Assembly (NCBI GenBank): GCA_963764825.1
Contig: CAVXUA010000004.1
Location: 62,001-126,000, forward strand
From: JAZGGS01 sp963764825
GTDB lineage: Bacteria; Bacteroidota; Ignavibacteria; Ignavibacteriales; Ignavibacteriaceae
Direction: 5' to 3'
Length of the DNA: 64,000 nucleotides
The first letter of the stretch is position 1; every line of letters starts with the position of its first letter. Under the pieces are notes generated by a model that had not been told where the DNA came from, searched no databases, and was given only the letters and a program-made list of their open reading frames with translations. Positions 46,809 to 56,532 of the stretch are shown in pieces. The position numbers and the translations under genes are program-made.

Positions 46809-48188
46809 TTAGCCCAGCGGTTTGAACTTCGCCGTAAAGTGCCTTAACATAGCTGCTTCGTAAGTTATTTCATATCCATTCAGTTTATTACGATTTTTAT
46901 AAACTTCAATAATTATTTCAATTAAATAATCAACATGGCTTTGCGTATAAACTCTACGAGGTATTGCCAGTCTTACTAATTCCATCATAGCTGGGATGAG
47001 TTTACCTTTTTTATCATACTTACCAAACATTACACTGCCAATTTCCACTGCACGTACTCCCCCTTCAAGGTAAAGCTCACAAACAATTGCCTGCCCGGGA
47101 TATTTATCAGGTGGTATATTTGGTAAAAATCTTTTTGCATCAATATAAATTGCATGCCCTCCGGGAGGTTCAATAATTGGTACACCTGCATCCACCAGTT
47201 TGTTTCCGAGGTATTCAACACTTTTAATTCTGTATTGCAAATAATGCTCATCTACAACTTCTTCCAATCCTTGCGCAACCGCTTCGAGGTCTCTTCCCGC
47301 AAGCCCGCCATAAGTAGGAAATCCCTCGGTAACTATTAAAAGGTTTCTGCATTGCATCGCCAGCTCATCATCATTCATTGCAAGGAAGCCGCCTATGTTA
47401 ACCAGCGCATCCTTTTTAGCACTCATTGTCGCTCCATCAGCATAAGAAAATATTTCCTGTGCAATTTCTAATACCGATTTATTTTCATAACCCTTCTCTC
47501 TTAACTTTATAAAGTAAGCGTTCTCTGCAAACCGACAGGCATCTAAGAACAGAGGGATTTTATACTTTTTACAAACCTTTTTTACCTCGCGAATATTCTG
47601 CATAGAAACTGGCTGCCCGCCGCCGGAATTGTTTGTAACAGTAATCATGCAGAGTGGAATATTTTCAGCTCCTTTTTCTTTAATAAATTTATCAAGCTTT
47701 TCAACATCCATATTACCTTTAAAATCTGCACGCTCCTCAGGGTGTTTTCCAACTTCTGTAAGAAAATCTTCTGCAACTGCCCCGCTGAACTCTATGTTAG
47801 CGCGGGTTGTATCGAAGTGAGTGTTATTTGGAAAGTATTTTCCCTTTCCGCCAACAATGGAGAATAATATTTTTTCAGCTGCTCTTCCCTGGTGAGTTGG
47901 GATAATATGTTTCATGTGTGTAATCTTATTTACAGCTTCCTCGAACCTGTAGTAACTTTTAGATCCTGCGTAAGATTCGTCGCCGTTCATAATTCCTGCC
48001 CATTGCTTTGAACTCATTGCGGAAGTGCCGCTGTCTGTCAAAAGATCTATAAGCACATCATCAGCGTGCAGCAGGAAAGGATTGTAGCCGGATTCAATTA
48101 AAAGTTTTTTCCTTTCCCTCCGGGTTGTAAATCTAATCGGTTCTACAGATTTTATTTTAAATGGTTCAATTATTGTTTTTGGTTTCAT
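46809..48188 (-). CDS. tnaA: Tryptophanase / tyrosine phenol-lyase family (tryptophanase favoured)
   Basis: 459 residues, normal for the family. LLTDSGTSAMSSKQWAG, IIPTHQGRAAEKILF, TVTNNSGGGQPVS, LDACRFAENAYFIK and the PLP lysine site SAKKDALVNIGG are present. The late motifs EGFPTYGGLAGRD and GGVRAVEIGSVMFG and the ending LRHFTAKFKPLG match E. coli tryptophanase (AVEIGS, LRHFTAKL) more than tyrosine phenol-lyase (SMERG). Some central text (NIGGFLAMNDDE, ENKSVLEIAQEIFSYADG) is TPL-like, so the call is not absolute. Cleaves Trp (or Tyr) to indole (or phenol), pyruvate and ammonia. No tnaC-like leader or permease gene adjoins it. Confidence 0.9.
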   Translation of the reverse strand: MKPKTIIEPFKIKSVEPIRFTTRRERKKLLIESGYNPFLLHADDVLIDLLTDSGTSAMSSKQWAGIMNGDESYAGSKSYYRFEEAVNKITHMKHIIPTHQGRAAEKILFSIVGGKGKYFPNNTHFDTTRANIEFSGAVAEDFLTEVGKHPEERADFKGNMDVEKLDKFIKEKGAENIPLCMITVTNNSGGGQPVSMQNIREVKKVCKKYKIPLFLDACRFAENAYFIKLREKGYENKSVLEIAQEIFSYADGATMSAKKDALVNIGGFLAMNDDELAMQCRNLLIVTEGFPTYGGLAGRDLEAVAQGLEEVVDEHYLQYRIKSVEYLGNKLVDAGVPIIEPPGGHAIYIDAKRFLPNIPPDKYPGQAIVCELYLEGGVRAVEIGSVMFGKYDKKGKLIPAMMELVRLAIPRRVYTQSHVDYLIEIIIEVYKNRNKLNGYEITYEAAMLRHFTAKFKPLG

Positions 48189-48384
48189 AAAATTGGCCTA
48201 TTTCAGAAAATTTTTAATGTTTTGTTTTTCTAAACTTAAATTTAACAAAGGGTGAAGACTTTTCCTGCGGTTAAACCAGCTTAAATATTATTTAGCCACA
48301 AATCACTTTTTTATTGTCTTTTCTTAAAACTATAAATAATTTCTTAGGTGTCTTAAAAACAATAATTATTTCAGGAGAAGATAT

Positions 48385-49200
48385 ATGGATCCTACAGATA
48401 CAAACGAAATCAGTGACCAGTTAGAACAAACTGAACAAGGTGAAGAACTTAGTCATTCTGATAAAATGATTGGGATTTTTACCGAGCCATCCAAAACTTT
48501 TAAGCACACAGCTAAGTTTCCTCCAAGAAATAAAGATTGGGTTATACCGCTTGTAATTTTCTTTTTCATAGTTGCTGTAATCAGGATGGTTTCAATGATG
48601 AATGAAGAGGTTTATTTTCAAGCAAAGCAAAAGCAGATTGACAGCATTGAAAAAATGGTTGAAGGCGGAACCCTGACAAGAGATGACGGGGACGCTGCAA
48701 TTGAAAGAATTGATGAGCAAATGGAATTTATGCAGGGACCGCTTGGATGGGTTATAACTATTGCTTCAACATTAATTTTTGGGTTTATAATCTTCTTTAT
48801 TATTGTGGGAATTTACTTCCTGTTTGTAAAACTACTGCTTAAAGGAGAAGGAGGTTATGCTTCCGCGCTTGTTGCGAATGGTTTAACGGCTTACATATCT
48901 ATAGTACAGTATATTATCGTCGGTATCTTAACAATGGCTTTTGGAGCATTGATTAATGATACTAGCTTAGCTGCATTACTTGAAACTGATCGTACGACGA
49001 TTGCGGGATTCTTCTTAGCAAAGATAGACCCGTTAAGTATTTGGGCTTACACTATTCTAAGCATTGGGCTGGCAAAAATGTTTAAATCTCAATCTACAGG
49101 AAAGTATTATATATTAGTATTTTCATTGTGGATTGTAGGCGGGCTGCTTTTATTCTTTATTGCACAGGCAGTGCCTTTCTTAAGTTTCTTGGCTCAATAA
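48385..49200 (+). CDS. Yip1-family integral membrane protein
   Basis: 271 residues. A 50-residue acidic N-terminus is followed by IFTEPSKTFKHTAKFPP, the typical Yip1/DUF1282 start, and five hydrophobic helices (VIPLVIFFFIVAVIRMV, LGWVITIASTLIFGFIIFF, AYISIVQYIIVGILTM and others) with a charged loop containing KQKQIDSIEKMVEGGTL. A clear AGGAGA site precedes ATG 48385. Function in bacteria unknown. It stands alone and is followed by a strong hairpin. Confidence 0.82.
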   Translation: MDPTDTNEISDQLEQTEQGEELSHSDKMIGIFTEPSKTFKHTAKFPPRNKDWVIPLVIFFFIVAVIRMVSMMNEEVYFQAKQKQIDSIEKMVEGGTLTRDDGDAAIERIDEQMEFMQGPLGWVITIASTLIFGFIIFFIIVGIYFLFVKLLLKGEGGYASALVANGLTAYISIVQYIIVGILTMAFGALINDTSLAALLETDRTTIAGFFLAKIDPLSIWAYTILSIGLAKMFKSQSTGKYYILVFSLWIVGGLLLFFIAQAVPFLSFLAQ

Positions 49201-49216
49201 AAAACTATTATATTTT

Positions 49217-49245
49217 GTATGGCTCACTTATAATGTGAGCCATAC
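49217..49245. terminator. Bidirectional terminator between the Yip1-family gene and priA
   Basis: GTATGGCTCAC / GTGAGCCATAC is a perfect 11-bp stem with a 7-base loop. TTTTTT follows on the plus strand and AAAATATAATAG on the other side gives U/A-rich flanks for the converging priA transcript. Confidence 0.92.
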
Positions 49246-49249
49246 TTTT

Positions 49250-51715
49250 TTACATCACACTTTGCGGATCAATATCATAAATCATTCTAACATCTTTATA
49301 GCGTGATTTTTTATTGAACTCAACAAAAGAATCTAAAATTGCTTTTCTTAAAATTCCACCACCCGGATCTGTTTCTTTGTAACTCTTTATAAGAATGTGA
49401 AACCTGTAAAACCCTTTTAACCTTGAAATTACAGCATATGCAGGCGAAGAAATGTTTAACCATTTTTTATATCTAATTAATTCATTGTAAAAATCGTTAA
49501 TTGCTCCTTCTGCTTTTTTTTCAGATTCATCTTTTGCTTCGATAAGCGCAATCCTTGTAAAAGGCGGGTAACCTAACTTTTCCCTTTCAGTAATTTCCTT
49601 TTGATAGAAACCATCGTAATTATTTGATAAGACCATTTGCAACGTAAAATGTTCTTCATTCTGCGTTTGTATTACCACTTCGCCGGGAACTTTACTCCTG
49701 CCAGCCCTGCCGGAAACCTGCGTTAAAAGTTGGAAGGTCCTTTCATCAGCCCTGAAATCAGGAAGCCACAAAGTTGTTTCTGCAGAAACTACACCAACTA
49801 AGGTTACCCTTGAAAAATCCAATCCTTTGGAAACCATCTGTGTACCAACGAGAATATCAATCTCGCCATGACTGAATGAAAATAGCAGCTTACCAAGCGT
49901 TGATTTTCTATTTATCGAATCCGAATCGACACGACTGATATTTACGTTTTTGAAATAATATTCCAGTTCATCTTCAACTCTTTCTGTGCCGGTTCCAAAA
50001 TATTTAATAGCAATTGAACCGCAATGTGTGCAAGCGCCGGGAACTTTCTTTTCCAGACTGCAATAATGGCATTGGATAATATTTTTATTGAGATGCAAGA
50101 CCATCGGAACTGAACAATTATCGCAGGTTTCAATTTCACCACAATCGGAGCAGTAAATTTGCGTTGAAAATCCTCTCCTGTTTTGAAGAATTATTACTCC
50201 CTCTTTTTTCTTTAACCGCTCTTCAATTTTATCCAGTAAAGTTGGAGAGAAAATATTTTCCATATTCCTCTTCTCTTTTCCCTTTGACATGTTTACCATC
50301 AAAATTTTAGGAAGTTTTGCATCGTCTATTCTCTCAGGTAATTCAAGCAATTTATATTTACCTGTTTTAGCGTTGTACATACTTTCAATTGATGGTGTAG
50401 CAGAACCGAGAACCACCGGGCATTTTTGAATGTTGCCTAAAATTATAGCTGCGTCTCTTGCAAGATATCGCGGTGTTTGGTCGCTTTGTTTATAACTTGC
50501 ATCATGTTCTTCATCAACTACAATCAAACCTATTTTACTTAGAGGTGCAAAGAGTGCAGACCTTGCACCGATTACAACTTTCGATCTTCCTTTTAAAATC
50601 TTTCTCCACGAATCATATCTTTCTCCAGCCGACATCCTGCTATGAATTACAGTTACAGTTTCACCAAAATTATTAAAGAGCCGCGAAGTCATCTGCGGTG
50701 TGAGAGATATTTCCGGAACCAATATTAAAGCTGTTTTCTTTTTTTCTAAAACTGTTTTAATCAGTTCGATGTAAACCTGTGTTTTACCGCTTCCTGTAAC
50801 GCCGTGCAGTAAAAAAGTTTTAAACCTGCTTTTTTCAATCTCCTTATTAATTTCATCAACAACAATTTGCTGTTGTTTGTATAGGACTAATTCTTTCTTA
50901 TCCTCTTTGTAATGATCGTTAAATTTTCTTTCAACTTCTTTATCAAAAATGTTAATAAATCCTTTTGCAGATAAAGAATCTAAAGAAGATTTTGATGACT
51001 CGGTTTTGTGCAGCAGTTCAGCCATCGGCAGAGCTTTCCCTTTTGCTGCAACTATTTCCAGTACCAGCTTTACTTGTTTTGGTGAACGTCTTTCCAGCTC
51101 GGGGAAGCCGGCGTAAACTTCCGCAACCGTTTTATTCAACTTAACGAACTTTACTTTTTTAACTTTAACTTTTGCAGGTCCTACAGAATCCAGTAAAGTA
51201 ATTGCTCCCTGTTTTTGAAGAGTCTGCAGGATGGAATAAATGTTTTTCTTCCCAACTCGTTTTTGAAGAGATGAAAGGTGTATCTCCTCCCTTTCAGAAA
51301 GTTCCATCAGTACTTTAAATTTAACTGATAATCTTTTTTTCTCTTTTGAAAGTAAAAACTTGCATGTATTTATATCTGCAATAATTTTTCTTTTTGATTC
51401 AATATCAGAGCCGTGGGGAACAGCTAGCCTTAAAGCTTCACCCAATGATGAAAGGTAGTAATCAGCAACCCATTGATAAAATTTCAATCCTTTTTTATCG
51501 AAGATTGGTTTCTCATCAAGGATATCTCTAATCGGTTTTATTTTTTCTGTTACAGAAGTAGTGTTAGAAGTGTTTACAACAAACCCGGTTAGTGTTCTTC
51601 TACCAAAAGGTGCAACAGCTCTAATACCTGTTTTAACAAGTGGTTCCAGGTCTCCAGGCACGGAATAAGTAAAAGCTTTTCGGAAAGGTAACGGGAAAAC
51701 TAGCTCAACATACAT
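49250..51715 (-). CDS. priA: Primosomal replication protein N' (PriA helicase)
   Basis: 821 residues. N-terminal DNA-binding domain (PLPFRKAFTYSVP, GIRAVAPFGRR). Walker A HGVTGSGKTQVYIELI, motif II VVDEEHDASYKQSD, zinc cysteines YCSDCGEIETCDNCS and CHYCS...CTHCGS, motifs V-VI VGTQMVSKGLDF and LTQVSGRAGRS. PriA reloads DnaB at stalled forks. The reading frame is open from GTG 51718; ATG 51715 is chosen, which would overlap the TGA that ends a shifted-frame extension of the upstream lipoprotein gene (TGATG). Confidence 0.96.
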   Translation of the reverse strand: MYVELVFPLPFRKAFTYSVPGDLEPLVKTGIRAVAPFGRRTLTGFVVNTSNTTSVTEKIKPIRDILDEKPIFDKKGLKFYQWVADYYLSSLGEALRLAVPHGSDIESKRKIIADINTCKFLLSKEKKRLSVKFKVLMELSEREEIHLSSLQKRVGKKNIYSILQTLQKQGAITLLDSVGPAKVKVKKVKFVKLNKTVAEVYAGFPELERRSPKQVKLVLEIVAAKGKALPMAELLHKTESSKSSLDSLSAKGFINIFDKEVERKFNDHYKEDKKELVLYKQQQIVVDEINKEIEKSRFKTFLLHGVTGSGKTQVYIELIKTVLEKKKTALILVPEISLTPQMTSRLFNNFGETVTVIHSRMSAGERYDSWRKILKGRSKVVIGARSALFAPLSKIGLIVVDEEHDASYKQSDQTPRYLARDAAIILGNIQKCPVVLGSATPSIESMYNAKTGKYKLLELPERIDDAKLPKILMVNMSKGKEKRNMENIFSPTLLDKIEERLKKKEGVIILQNRRGFSTQIYCSDCGEIETCDNCSVPMVLHLNKNIIQCHYCSLEKKVPGACTHCGSIAIKYFGTGTERVEDELEYYFKNVNISRVDSDSINRKSTLGKLLFSFSHGEIDILVGTQMVSKGLDFSRVTLVGVVSAETTLWLPDFRADERTFQLLTQVSGRAGRSKVPGEVVIQTQNEEHFTLQMVLSNNYDGFYQKEITEREKLGYPPFTRIALIEAKDESEKKAEGAINDFYNELIRYKKWLNISSPAYAVISRLKGFYRFHILIKSYKETDPGGGILRKAILDSFVEFNKKSRYKDVRMIYDIDPQSVM

Positions 51716-51781
51716 CACTCGTTCTCATAAAACTGAAGCATACCGGTTAGATTTTTTCCCTCAAAATCTTCGCTGAACATT

Positions 51782-52258
51782 TTAAACTTCAAGTGTTGTA
51801 AATGTATCATCCCAGATAATCCGTTTATAATCTTTAGAAATAATTACTTCGCCGTTTGTTTCTAAAATGCTGTCTTCAGGGTTGATTGTTAGAAAATAGA
51901 ATGGCTCTTCGTAAATAATGCCTTCAACTTTTGTAATATCATCAAATGAGAAGGTTGCTTTACCACTAAGCATTCCATCATCATTAAATAATTCCCTCGA
52001 AGTTATAAACTCGCCTTCATCCTCCATCAGGGTAATAAAATCATCACTATCTAAAATAAAATCAAAAAGGTTTTTCTTATCCGAATCCAGCTCCTCGCTG
52101 TTCATTGCATCCGACCTGATATCTGCAACCAGCACAGTTGCAGTTCCTGAAGTTGTTCCATCCAGTTCTACCTTGTAAGAAACTGAGTGAAACAGAAGAC
52201 ATCCTTGAGTAAGAAACACCAAAGAGAAAGAAAGAATTAAGATCGATAAATTTTTCAT
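51782..52258 (-). CDS. Hypothetical lipoprotein
   Basis: Not recognised. 158 residues with a lipoprotein signal (ILILSFSLVFLTQGC) and a beta-rich acidic body (TSGTATVLVADIRSDA, FDFILDSDDFITLMEDEGEF). The stop follows TTLEV; one base earlier in frame would extend it as KMFSEDFEGKNLTGML to a TGA overlapping priA, so a TTTAAAA homopolymer error may hide about 22 extra residues (to 51715). Probably co-transcribed with priA. Confidence 0.65.
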   Translation of the reverse strand: MKNLSILILSFSLVFLTQGCLLFHSVSYKVELDGTTSGTATVLVADIRSDAMNSEELDSDKKNLFDFILDSDDFITLMEDEGEFITSRELFNDDGMLSGKATFSFDDITKVEGIIYEEPFYFLTINPEDSILETNGEVIISKDYKRIIWDDTFTTLEV

Positions 52259-52416
52259 TAACTTTTTATCCCGTATTGTTTTGTTAAATTCAATTTAAGT
52301 TTTACCTTCTTTTAGCAAATATAAAAATGATATGAGTTTATACCTAAACCAATAATTTTAAGTTTATATTTAATCTCTTTTATATCTTTACAAAAGATAA
52401 TCTGAGCAATATTTTT

Positions 52417-53406
52417 ATGATTGATAACAGCTACAAACATCTTCGCAATGCCCTTCTTGTATTATTTGTGATTATTATTACAGGCACTTCGGGATTTATG
52501 CTAATTGAAGGTTGGAATATTCCCGACTCACTCTACATGACTATCATCACTATAACAACAACGGGTTTTGAAGAGGTTCACCAGCTTTCAACAGAAGGTG
52601 AAGTTTTTACACTTATTCTTCTTATGGTGAGTTTTGGTACTGTAATTTATATAGGCGGTACAGGAGTTCAGATTCTCGTCGAGAGTAAATTTTTTAGGAG
52701 AAAAAAAATGCAAAAGAAAATTGAACGGTTAAAAAATCATTATATAGTCTGTGGATATGGCAGAATGGGTACACATATTTGCAATGATTTGCGACAAGCT
52801 AATGTACCATTTGTTGTAATTGAAAGTAATGAGAATAATAAAAACAAATTAGAAGAGCTGGAATATCTTTATGATATTGGTGATGCATCAAGTGATGACA
52901 CTTTGTTAAGAACCGGGGTTAAATATGCGAAGGGGCTTGTAGCAGTTTTATCATCTGATGCTGAGAATGTTTTTACAACTCTTTCTGCAAAAACACTAAA
53001 CCCAAATATTTTTGTTGTTGCAAGGGCTATTGAAGATCACACGGAACCAAAATTAATGAAAGCAGGTGCCAACCGCGTTGTTAAACCTTATGAACTTGGC
53101 GGAGTTAGAATGGCAGAGATATTATTAAGACCGGGAGTGATGGACTTTATAGATGTTGTTGCCGGCAATAATAAAATTGATTTACAGATTGAAGAAATTA
53201 CAGTTAATAAAGGTTCTTCGATGGATAAAAAAACTCTTGCTGAACTACCAATTCGAAGTGACTTGAATGTAATAATTGTTTCAATTCAAAATGAAGATAA
53301 AGAGCTATTTATTTACAATCCAAAGGGGGATACAATAGTTGATGAAGGAAATAAATTGATTGCAATTGGTGAGAGAGCCAACCTGGAAAAGTTGAAGATT
53401 TTATAA
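52417..53406 (+). CDS. Two-TM potassium channel with RCK (TrkA-N/TrkA-C) domains, unusual filter
   Basis: 329 residues. Two TM helices (LLVLFVIIITGTSGFML and VFTLILLMVSFGTVIYIG) flank a pore loop whose filter reads TITTTGFEEV, where standard K+ channels have TVGYG. After a KRK linker, RCK-N: IVCGYGRMGTHICNDL and a GDASSDDTLL element (NAD/ligand site), then RCK-C (IEEITVNKGSSMDKKTL, LIAIGERANLEKL). Likely a ligand-gated cation channel for K+ homeostasis. No partner gene; ends 4 bases from the convergent LD-carboxypeptidase gene. Confidence 0.88.
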   Translation: MIDNSYKHLRNALLVLFVIIITGTSGFMLIEGWNIPDSLYMTIITITTTGFEEVHQLSTEGEVFTLILLMVSFGTVIYIGGTGVQILVESKFFRRKKMQKKIERLKNHYIVCGYGRMGTHICNDLRQANVPFVVIESNENNKNKLEELEYLYDIGDASSDDTLLRTGVKYAKGLVAVLSSDAENVFTTLSAKTLNPNIFVVARAIEDHTEPKLMKAGANRVVKPYELGGVRMAEILLRPGVMDFIDVVAGNNKIDLQIEEITVNKGSSMDKKTLAELPIRSDLNVIIVSIQNEDKELFIYNPKGDTIVDEGNKLIAIGERANLEKLKIL

Positions 53407-53409
53407 AGA

Positions 53410-54462
53410 TTATATAACAGCAGCTTCCAATAAATTTAATTTGTAATTATCTGTATCCAGTTCCGCTTTTATTCCGAAAGGAATTGTAAACTTATCTTTT
53501 ACATGCCCAAAAGATAATCCATAAACCACAGGAATTTTAAGATTAGAAAGTCTATCCTTTAAAACTTCCATCAGAGTGAATGAGTTTGAAAAAGAGGGAT
53601 TTTCTTCTTTTGATTCACACTTTCTAAAAACACCGAGTGCAACTCCTGCTGACTCGCCAAATTTACCTGCCTGCATCATTTGCGTCAGCATCCTGTCAAC
53701 CCTGTAAGGTTCTTCAACGTACTCTTCCAGGAAAATTATTTTTCCTTTTGTATCAATATCATACTCAGTTCCTATAAGCGAAACAACAATTGATAAATTT
53801 CCGCCAATCAGTTCTCCGATTGCTATTCCGCTGCTTAAAGTGGTTAGTCCATAAACATTATCGTTATTTCCTGAAACAGAACTTGTTAGCTCAAGCTCTT
53901 TTATTGGATTAATTAACACTTGCTTAAAATATTTTTTAGAAAAATCATTAAAAGTTGATATCCCAACCGGTCCATGAAAAGTGATCAATCCTGTTTTTTT
54001 ATGAATTCCATAGAGTAAAGCAGTAACATCGCTGTAACCGATTAATACTTTTGGGTTTTCTTTAATAAGATTATAGTTAATGTGCGGCAGAGTTCTCACA
54101 CAGCCGTAACCTCCGCGCGCACATACAATCCCTTTTATATCTTCTCGTTCAAACATCTCATTAATATCTTCTGCTCTTTCCTTATCGCTCCCTGAAAAAT
54201 ATCCGTTCATTAGCATCAATTTATCTGAGTAATCAACTTCAAAGCCAAGTCCCTTTAAATTCTCAATAGATTTTTCTTTCTCCTCAACAGATATGTAACT
54301 GCCCGGAGTTATAAGCCCAAGCTTATCTCCCCGTTTAAGTTTTGGAGGTTTGATGATTTGTTTATCCCTCGGAATTGAGTGGGCCCCAAACGAGCTGACT
54401 TTAGCTGAAGCAGCAGCAACAGATGCAACAGAAACTGTTTTTATAAAATTTCTTCTTTTCAT
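53410..54462 (-). CDS. LD-carboxypeptidase (peptidase S66), Tat-exported
   Basis: 350 residues with a twin-arginine-type signal (KRRNFIKTVSVASVAAASA). S66 motifs: KRGDKLGLITPGSY, GIVCARGGYGCVRTLPHI, VLIGYSDVTALLYGI (the Ser is the expected nucleophile), GPVGISTFNDF and IGGNLSIVVSLIGTEYD. In the family Glu and His complete the triad; HVKDKFTIPFGIKAELD near the end supplies the His. Cleaves the L,D bond of muropeptide tetrapeptides. The Tat signal would place it in the periplasm. Ten bases downstream of the acyl-CoA ligase gene stop. Confidence 0.9.
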   Translation of the reverse strand: MKRRNFIKTVSVASVAAASAKVSSFGAHSIPRDKQIIKPPKLKRGDKLGLITPGSYISVEEKEKSIENLKGLGFEVDYSDKLMLMNGYFSGSDKERAEDINEMFEREDIKGIVCARGGYGCVRTLPHINYNLIKENPKVLIGYSDVTALLYGIHKKTGLITFHGPVGISTFNDFSKKYFKQVLINPIKELELTSSVSGNNDNVYGLTTLSSGIAIGELIGGNLSIVVSLIGTEYDIDTKGKIIFLEEYVEEPYRVDRMLTQMMQAGKFGESAGVALGVFRKCESKEENPSFSNSFTLMEVLKDRLSNLKIPVVYGLSFGHVKDKFTIPFGIKAELDTDNYKLNLLEAAVI

Positions 54463-54471
54463 TTATCCTAC

Positions 54472-56532
54472 CTAGCACTTAATTCTAATATCTACAGCAT
54501 AAATTCTGTCATCTTCAGTAACCAACAAAGGATTAAGATCGCATTCTGCAATTTCTTTATGATTGATCATCATTTGAGCTACAGATTTAATTATTGATTT
54601 TATCTTCTCAATATCAACCGGTTTATCGCCGCGCACGCCCTGAACTATTTTTCCAATCTTCGTTTCGTTTATCATTTCATCTATATCATTTTCATTTTCG
54701 TAAGCAGATCTGATTGAGGTATCTTCAAAATATTCGACGTACTTTCCGCCTAAACCAAACATAACCATTGGTCCAAAGTTCGGATCGCGAAATCCTCCCA
54801 CAAGTAATTCAAATTTTGGGTTGATGAATGGCTGAATCAGAAATGATTCAATTTCTAAATCTTTTTTCTCAAATTTCATCTTCATTTTTTCAGCAATGTT
54901 AATTAAGTCTTCCCTGTTTTTAATATTTAACATCACACCTTTAAGATCAGACTTGTGAATAATATTTTTGCCAACAGCTTTAAGAACAACCGGAAATTCT
55001 ATTTTTGAATTTTTAAGCTCATTAAACATTAAGATTTGTGAGGAAATAATTGGAATATTGTAGCAATCTGCAACTTTTTTTACTTCTTCTTGAGCTAAGA
55101 ATTTATCTTTAAGTTCTGCAAAGTTGATTCCTTCAATTTTAGTACTGTTTGCAGCAAGTCTTCCATCAGCTGTAGGTTTATTTTTAAACTTTAACAAATT
55201 GGAAATTACAACAGCCGGCTCTTCTGGTCTTCTGAAAAGTGATCTCTTCAGTTTAGATTTTTTACGATACTCTTCCCAGAATTCCGGCAGCGGCATTACT
55301 AACTGGAAGATAGGTTTATCGGATTGAATATCATTAATATTTTCGATAACCGGCATAGCTGGAACCATAACCGGTTCAACAAAAATTGAAATAACTGCAT
55401 CAACGTTTTCATCATCAACAAGTAGTTCGTTCACCTGTTTATATTGTTCAGCAGTTCCGCCGGGAAGAAGATCAACAGGATTATTTACACTTCCCTGTGG
55501 AGGCACAATTTTACGCAAAGCTGTTTTAGTTCTTTCTGTTAGCTCTGCAAGTTCAAGATTGTTTTTTTCCAGCGTATCAACTGTTAATATCGCAGGTCCT
55601 CCAGCATTTGTTAATACTGCAATCCTGTTGCCCTTGGGAAGAGGAAACTCCTCAAATCCTTTTGCTGTGTTAAACATATCATTAAGGTCATCGGCTCTTA
55701 AAACTCCGAATTGGTTAAGCACAGCATCTACAACTTTATCGCTGCTACCTAAAGCTCCTGTATGAGATGAAGCAGCTTTTATTCCGCTTGATGTTCTACC
55801 GCCTTTAACAATTATAACCGGTTTGGATATTTTCCCATCAATAAAATAATTAATGAATTTTTTTCCATCTTCAAAGCTTTCCAGGTAATATGAAATTACG
55901 CTTACATTCTCATCCTTCTCCCAATAATCAAGTAGATCATTTTCATTTACATTTGCTTTATTGCCAACACTTATAAACTGTGAGAATTTTATATCAGTTT
56001 CTCTAAGTGAATTTAAAACAGCCGCACCAATTGCCCCGCTCTGCGAACAGAACGCCATCTTACCGTTCTTTGGTTCTTCGGCAACAAAAGTTGCATTCAT
56101 TTTTACATCGCCTAAAGTATTAATTATTCCCATGCAATTAGGTCCAACCAGCCGCGCATTGGAATTTTTTAGCATCTCAACAATTGATTTTTCCTCCTTC
56201 TCCCCTTCCTCGCCGGTTTCCTTGAAGCCTGCAGTAACCAAAAGGATTGCTTCAGTACCTTTATTTAATAATTGTTCCAACGTTTCTTTTACAAAAGGCT
56301 TTGGAACCATGACAATTGCCAAATCTATTTTTTCTTTTATTGATTCTATGGATTGATAACACTTGTAACCAAGTATCTCATCCGATTTAGGATTTACTAA
56401 AAATAGTTTGCCCGTGTAACCAAATTTTTTAATTGATTTTACTAATTCGTAACCAAGCGATAATGGTTTTGAGGAAACACCTGCAACACATATTGATTTT
56501 GGATAAAAGTAATTGTTGAAGACAGAGCTCAT
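54472..56532 (-). CDS. Acetate/acyl-CoA ligase (ADP-forming), fused alpha-beta
   Basis: 686 residues. N-terminal CoA-binding Rossmann domain (FYPKSICVAGVSSKPLSLGY), ligase-CoA domain with MAFCSQSGAIGAAVLNSL and SSHTGALGSSDKVVDAV (His is the phosphorylated residue), then an ATP-grasp domain (FPVVLKAVGKNIIHKSDLKG, GPMVMFGLGGKYVEYFED, CDLNPLLV). Fused alpha-beta arrangement as in archaeal and bacterial ACD enzymes. It makes ATP from acyl-CoA + ADP + Pi by substrate-level phosphorylation, suiting peptide or sugar fermentation. No frameshifts. Confidence 0.94.
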   Translation of the reverse strand: MSSVFNNYFYPKSICVAGVSSKPLSLGYELVKSIKKFGYTGKLFLVNPKSDEILGYKCYQSIESIKEKIDLAIVMVPKPFVKETLEQLLNKGTEAILLVTAGFKETGEEGEKEEKSIVEMLKNSNARLVGPNCMGIINTLGDVKMNATFVAEEPKNGKMAFCSQSGAIGAAVLNSLRETDIKFSQFISVGNKANVNENDLLDYWEKDENVSVISYYLESFEDGKKFINYFIDGKISKPVIIVKGGRTSSGIKAASSHTGALGSSDKVVDAVLNQFGVLRADDLNDMFNTAKGFEEFPLPKGNRIAVLTNAGGPAILTVDTLEKNNLELAELTERTKTALRKIVPPQGSVNNPVDLLPGGTAEQYKQVNELLVDDENVDAVISIFVEPVMVPAMPVIENINDIQSDKPIFQLVMPLPEFWEEYRKKSKLKRSLFRRPEEPAVVISNLLKFKNKPTADGRLAANSTKIEGINFAELKDKFLAQEEVKKVADCYNIPIISSQILMFNELKNSKIEFPVVLKAVGKNIIHKSDLKGVMLNIKNREDLINIAEKMKMKFEKKDLEIESFLIQPFINPKFELLVGGFRDPNFGPMVMFGLGGKYVEYFEDTSIRSAYENENDIDEMINETKIGKIVQGVRGDKPVDIEKIKSIIKSVAQMMINHKEIAECDLNPLLVTEDDRIYAVDIRIKC

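Noticed and set aside
48189..48384. tnaC-like leader upstream of the tryptophanase gene
   Set aside because: No short ORF with a Trp codon in the right context was found in the 196-base gap, which also serves the divergent Yip1-family gene.
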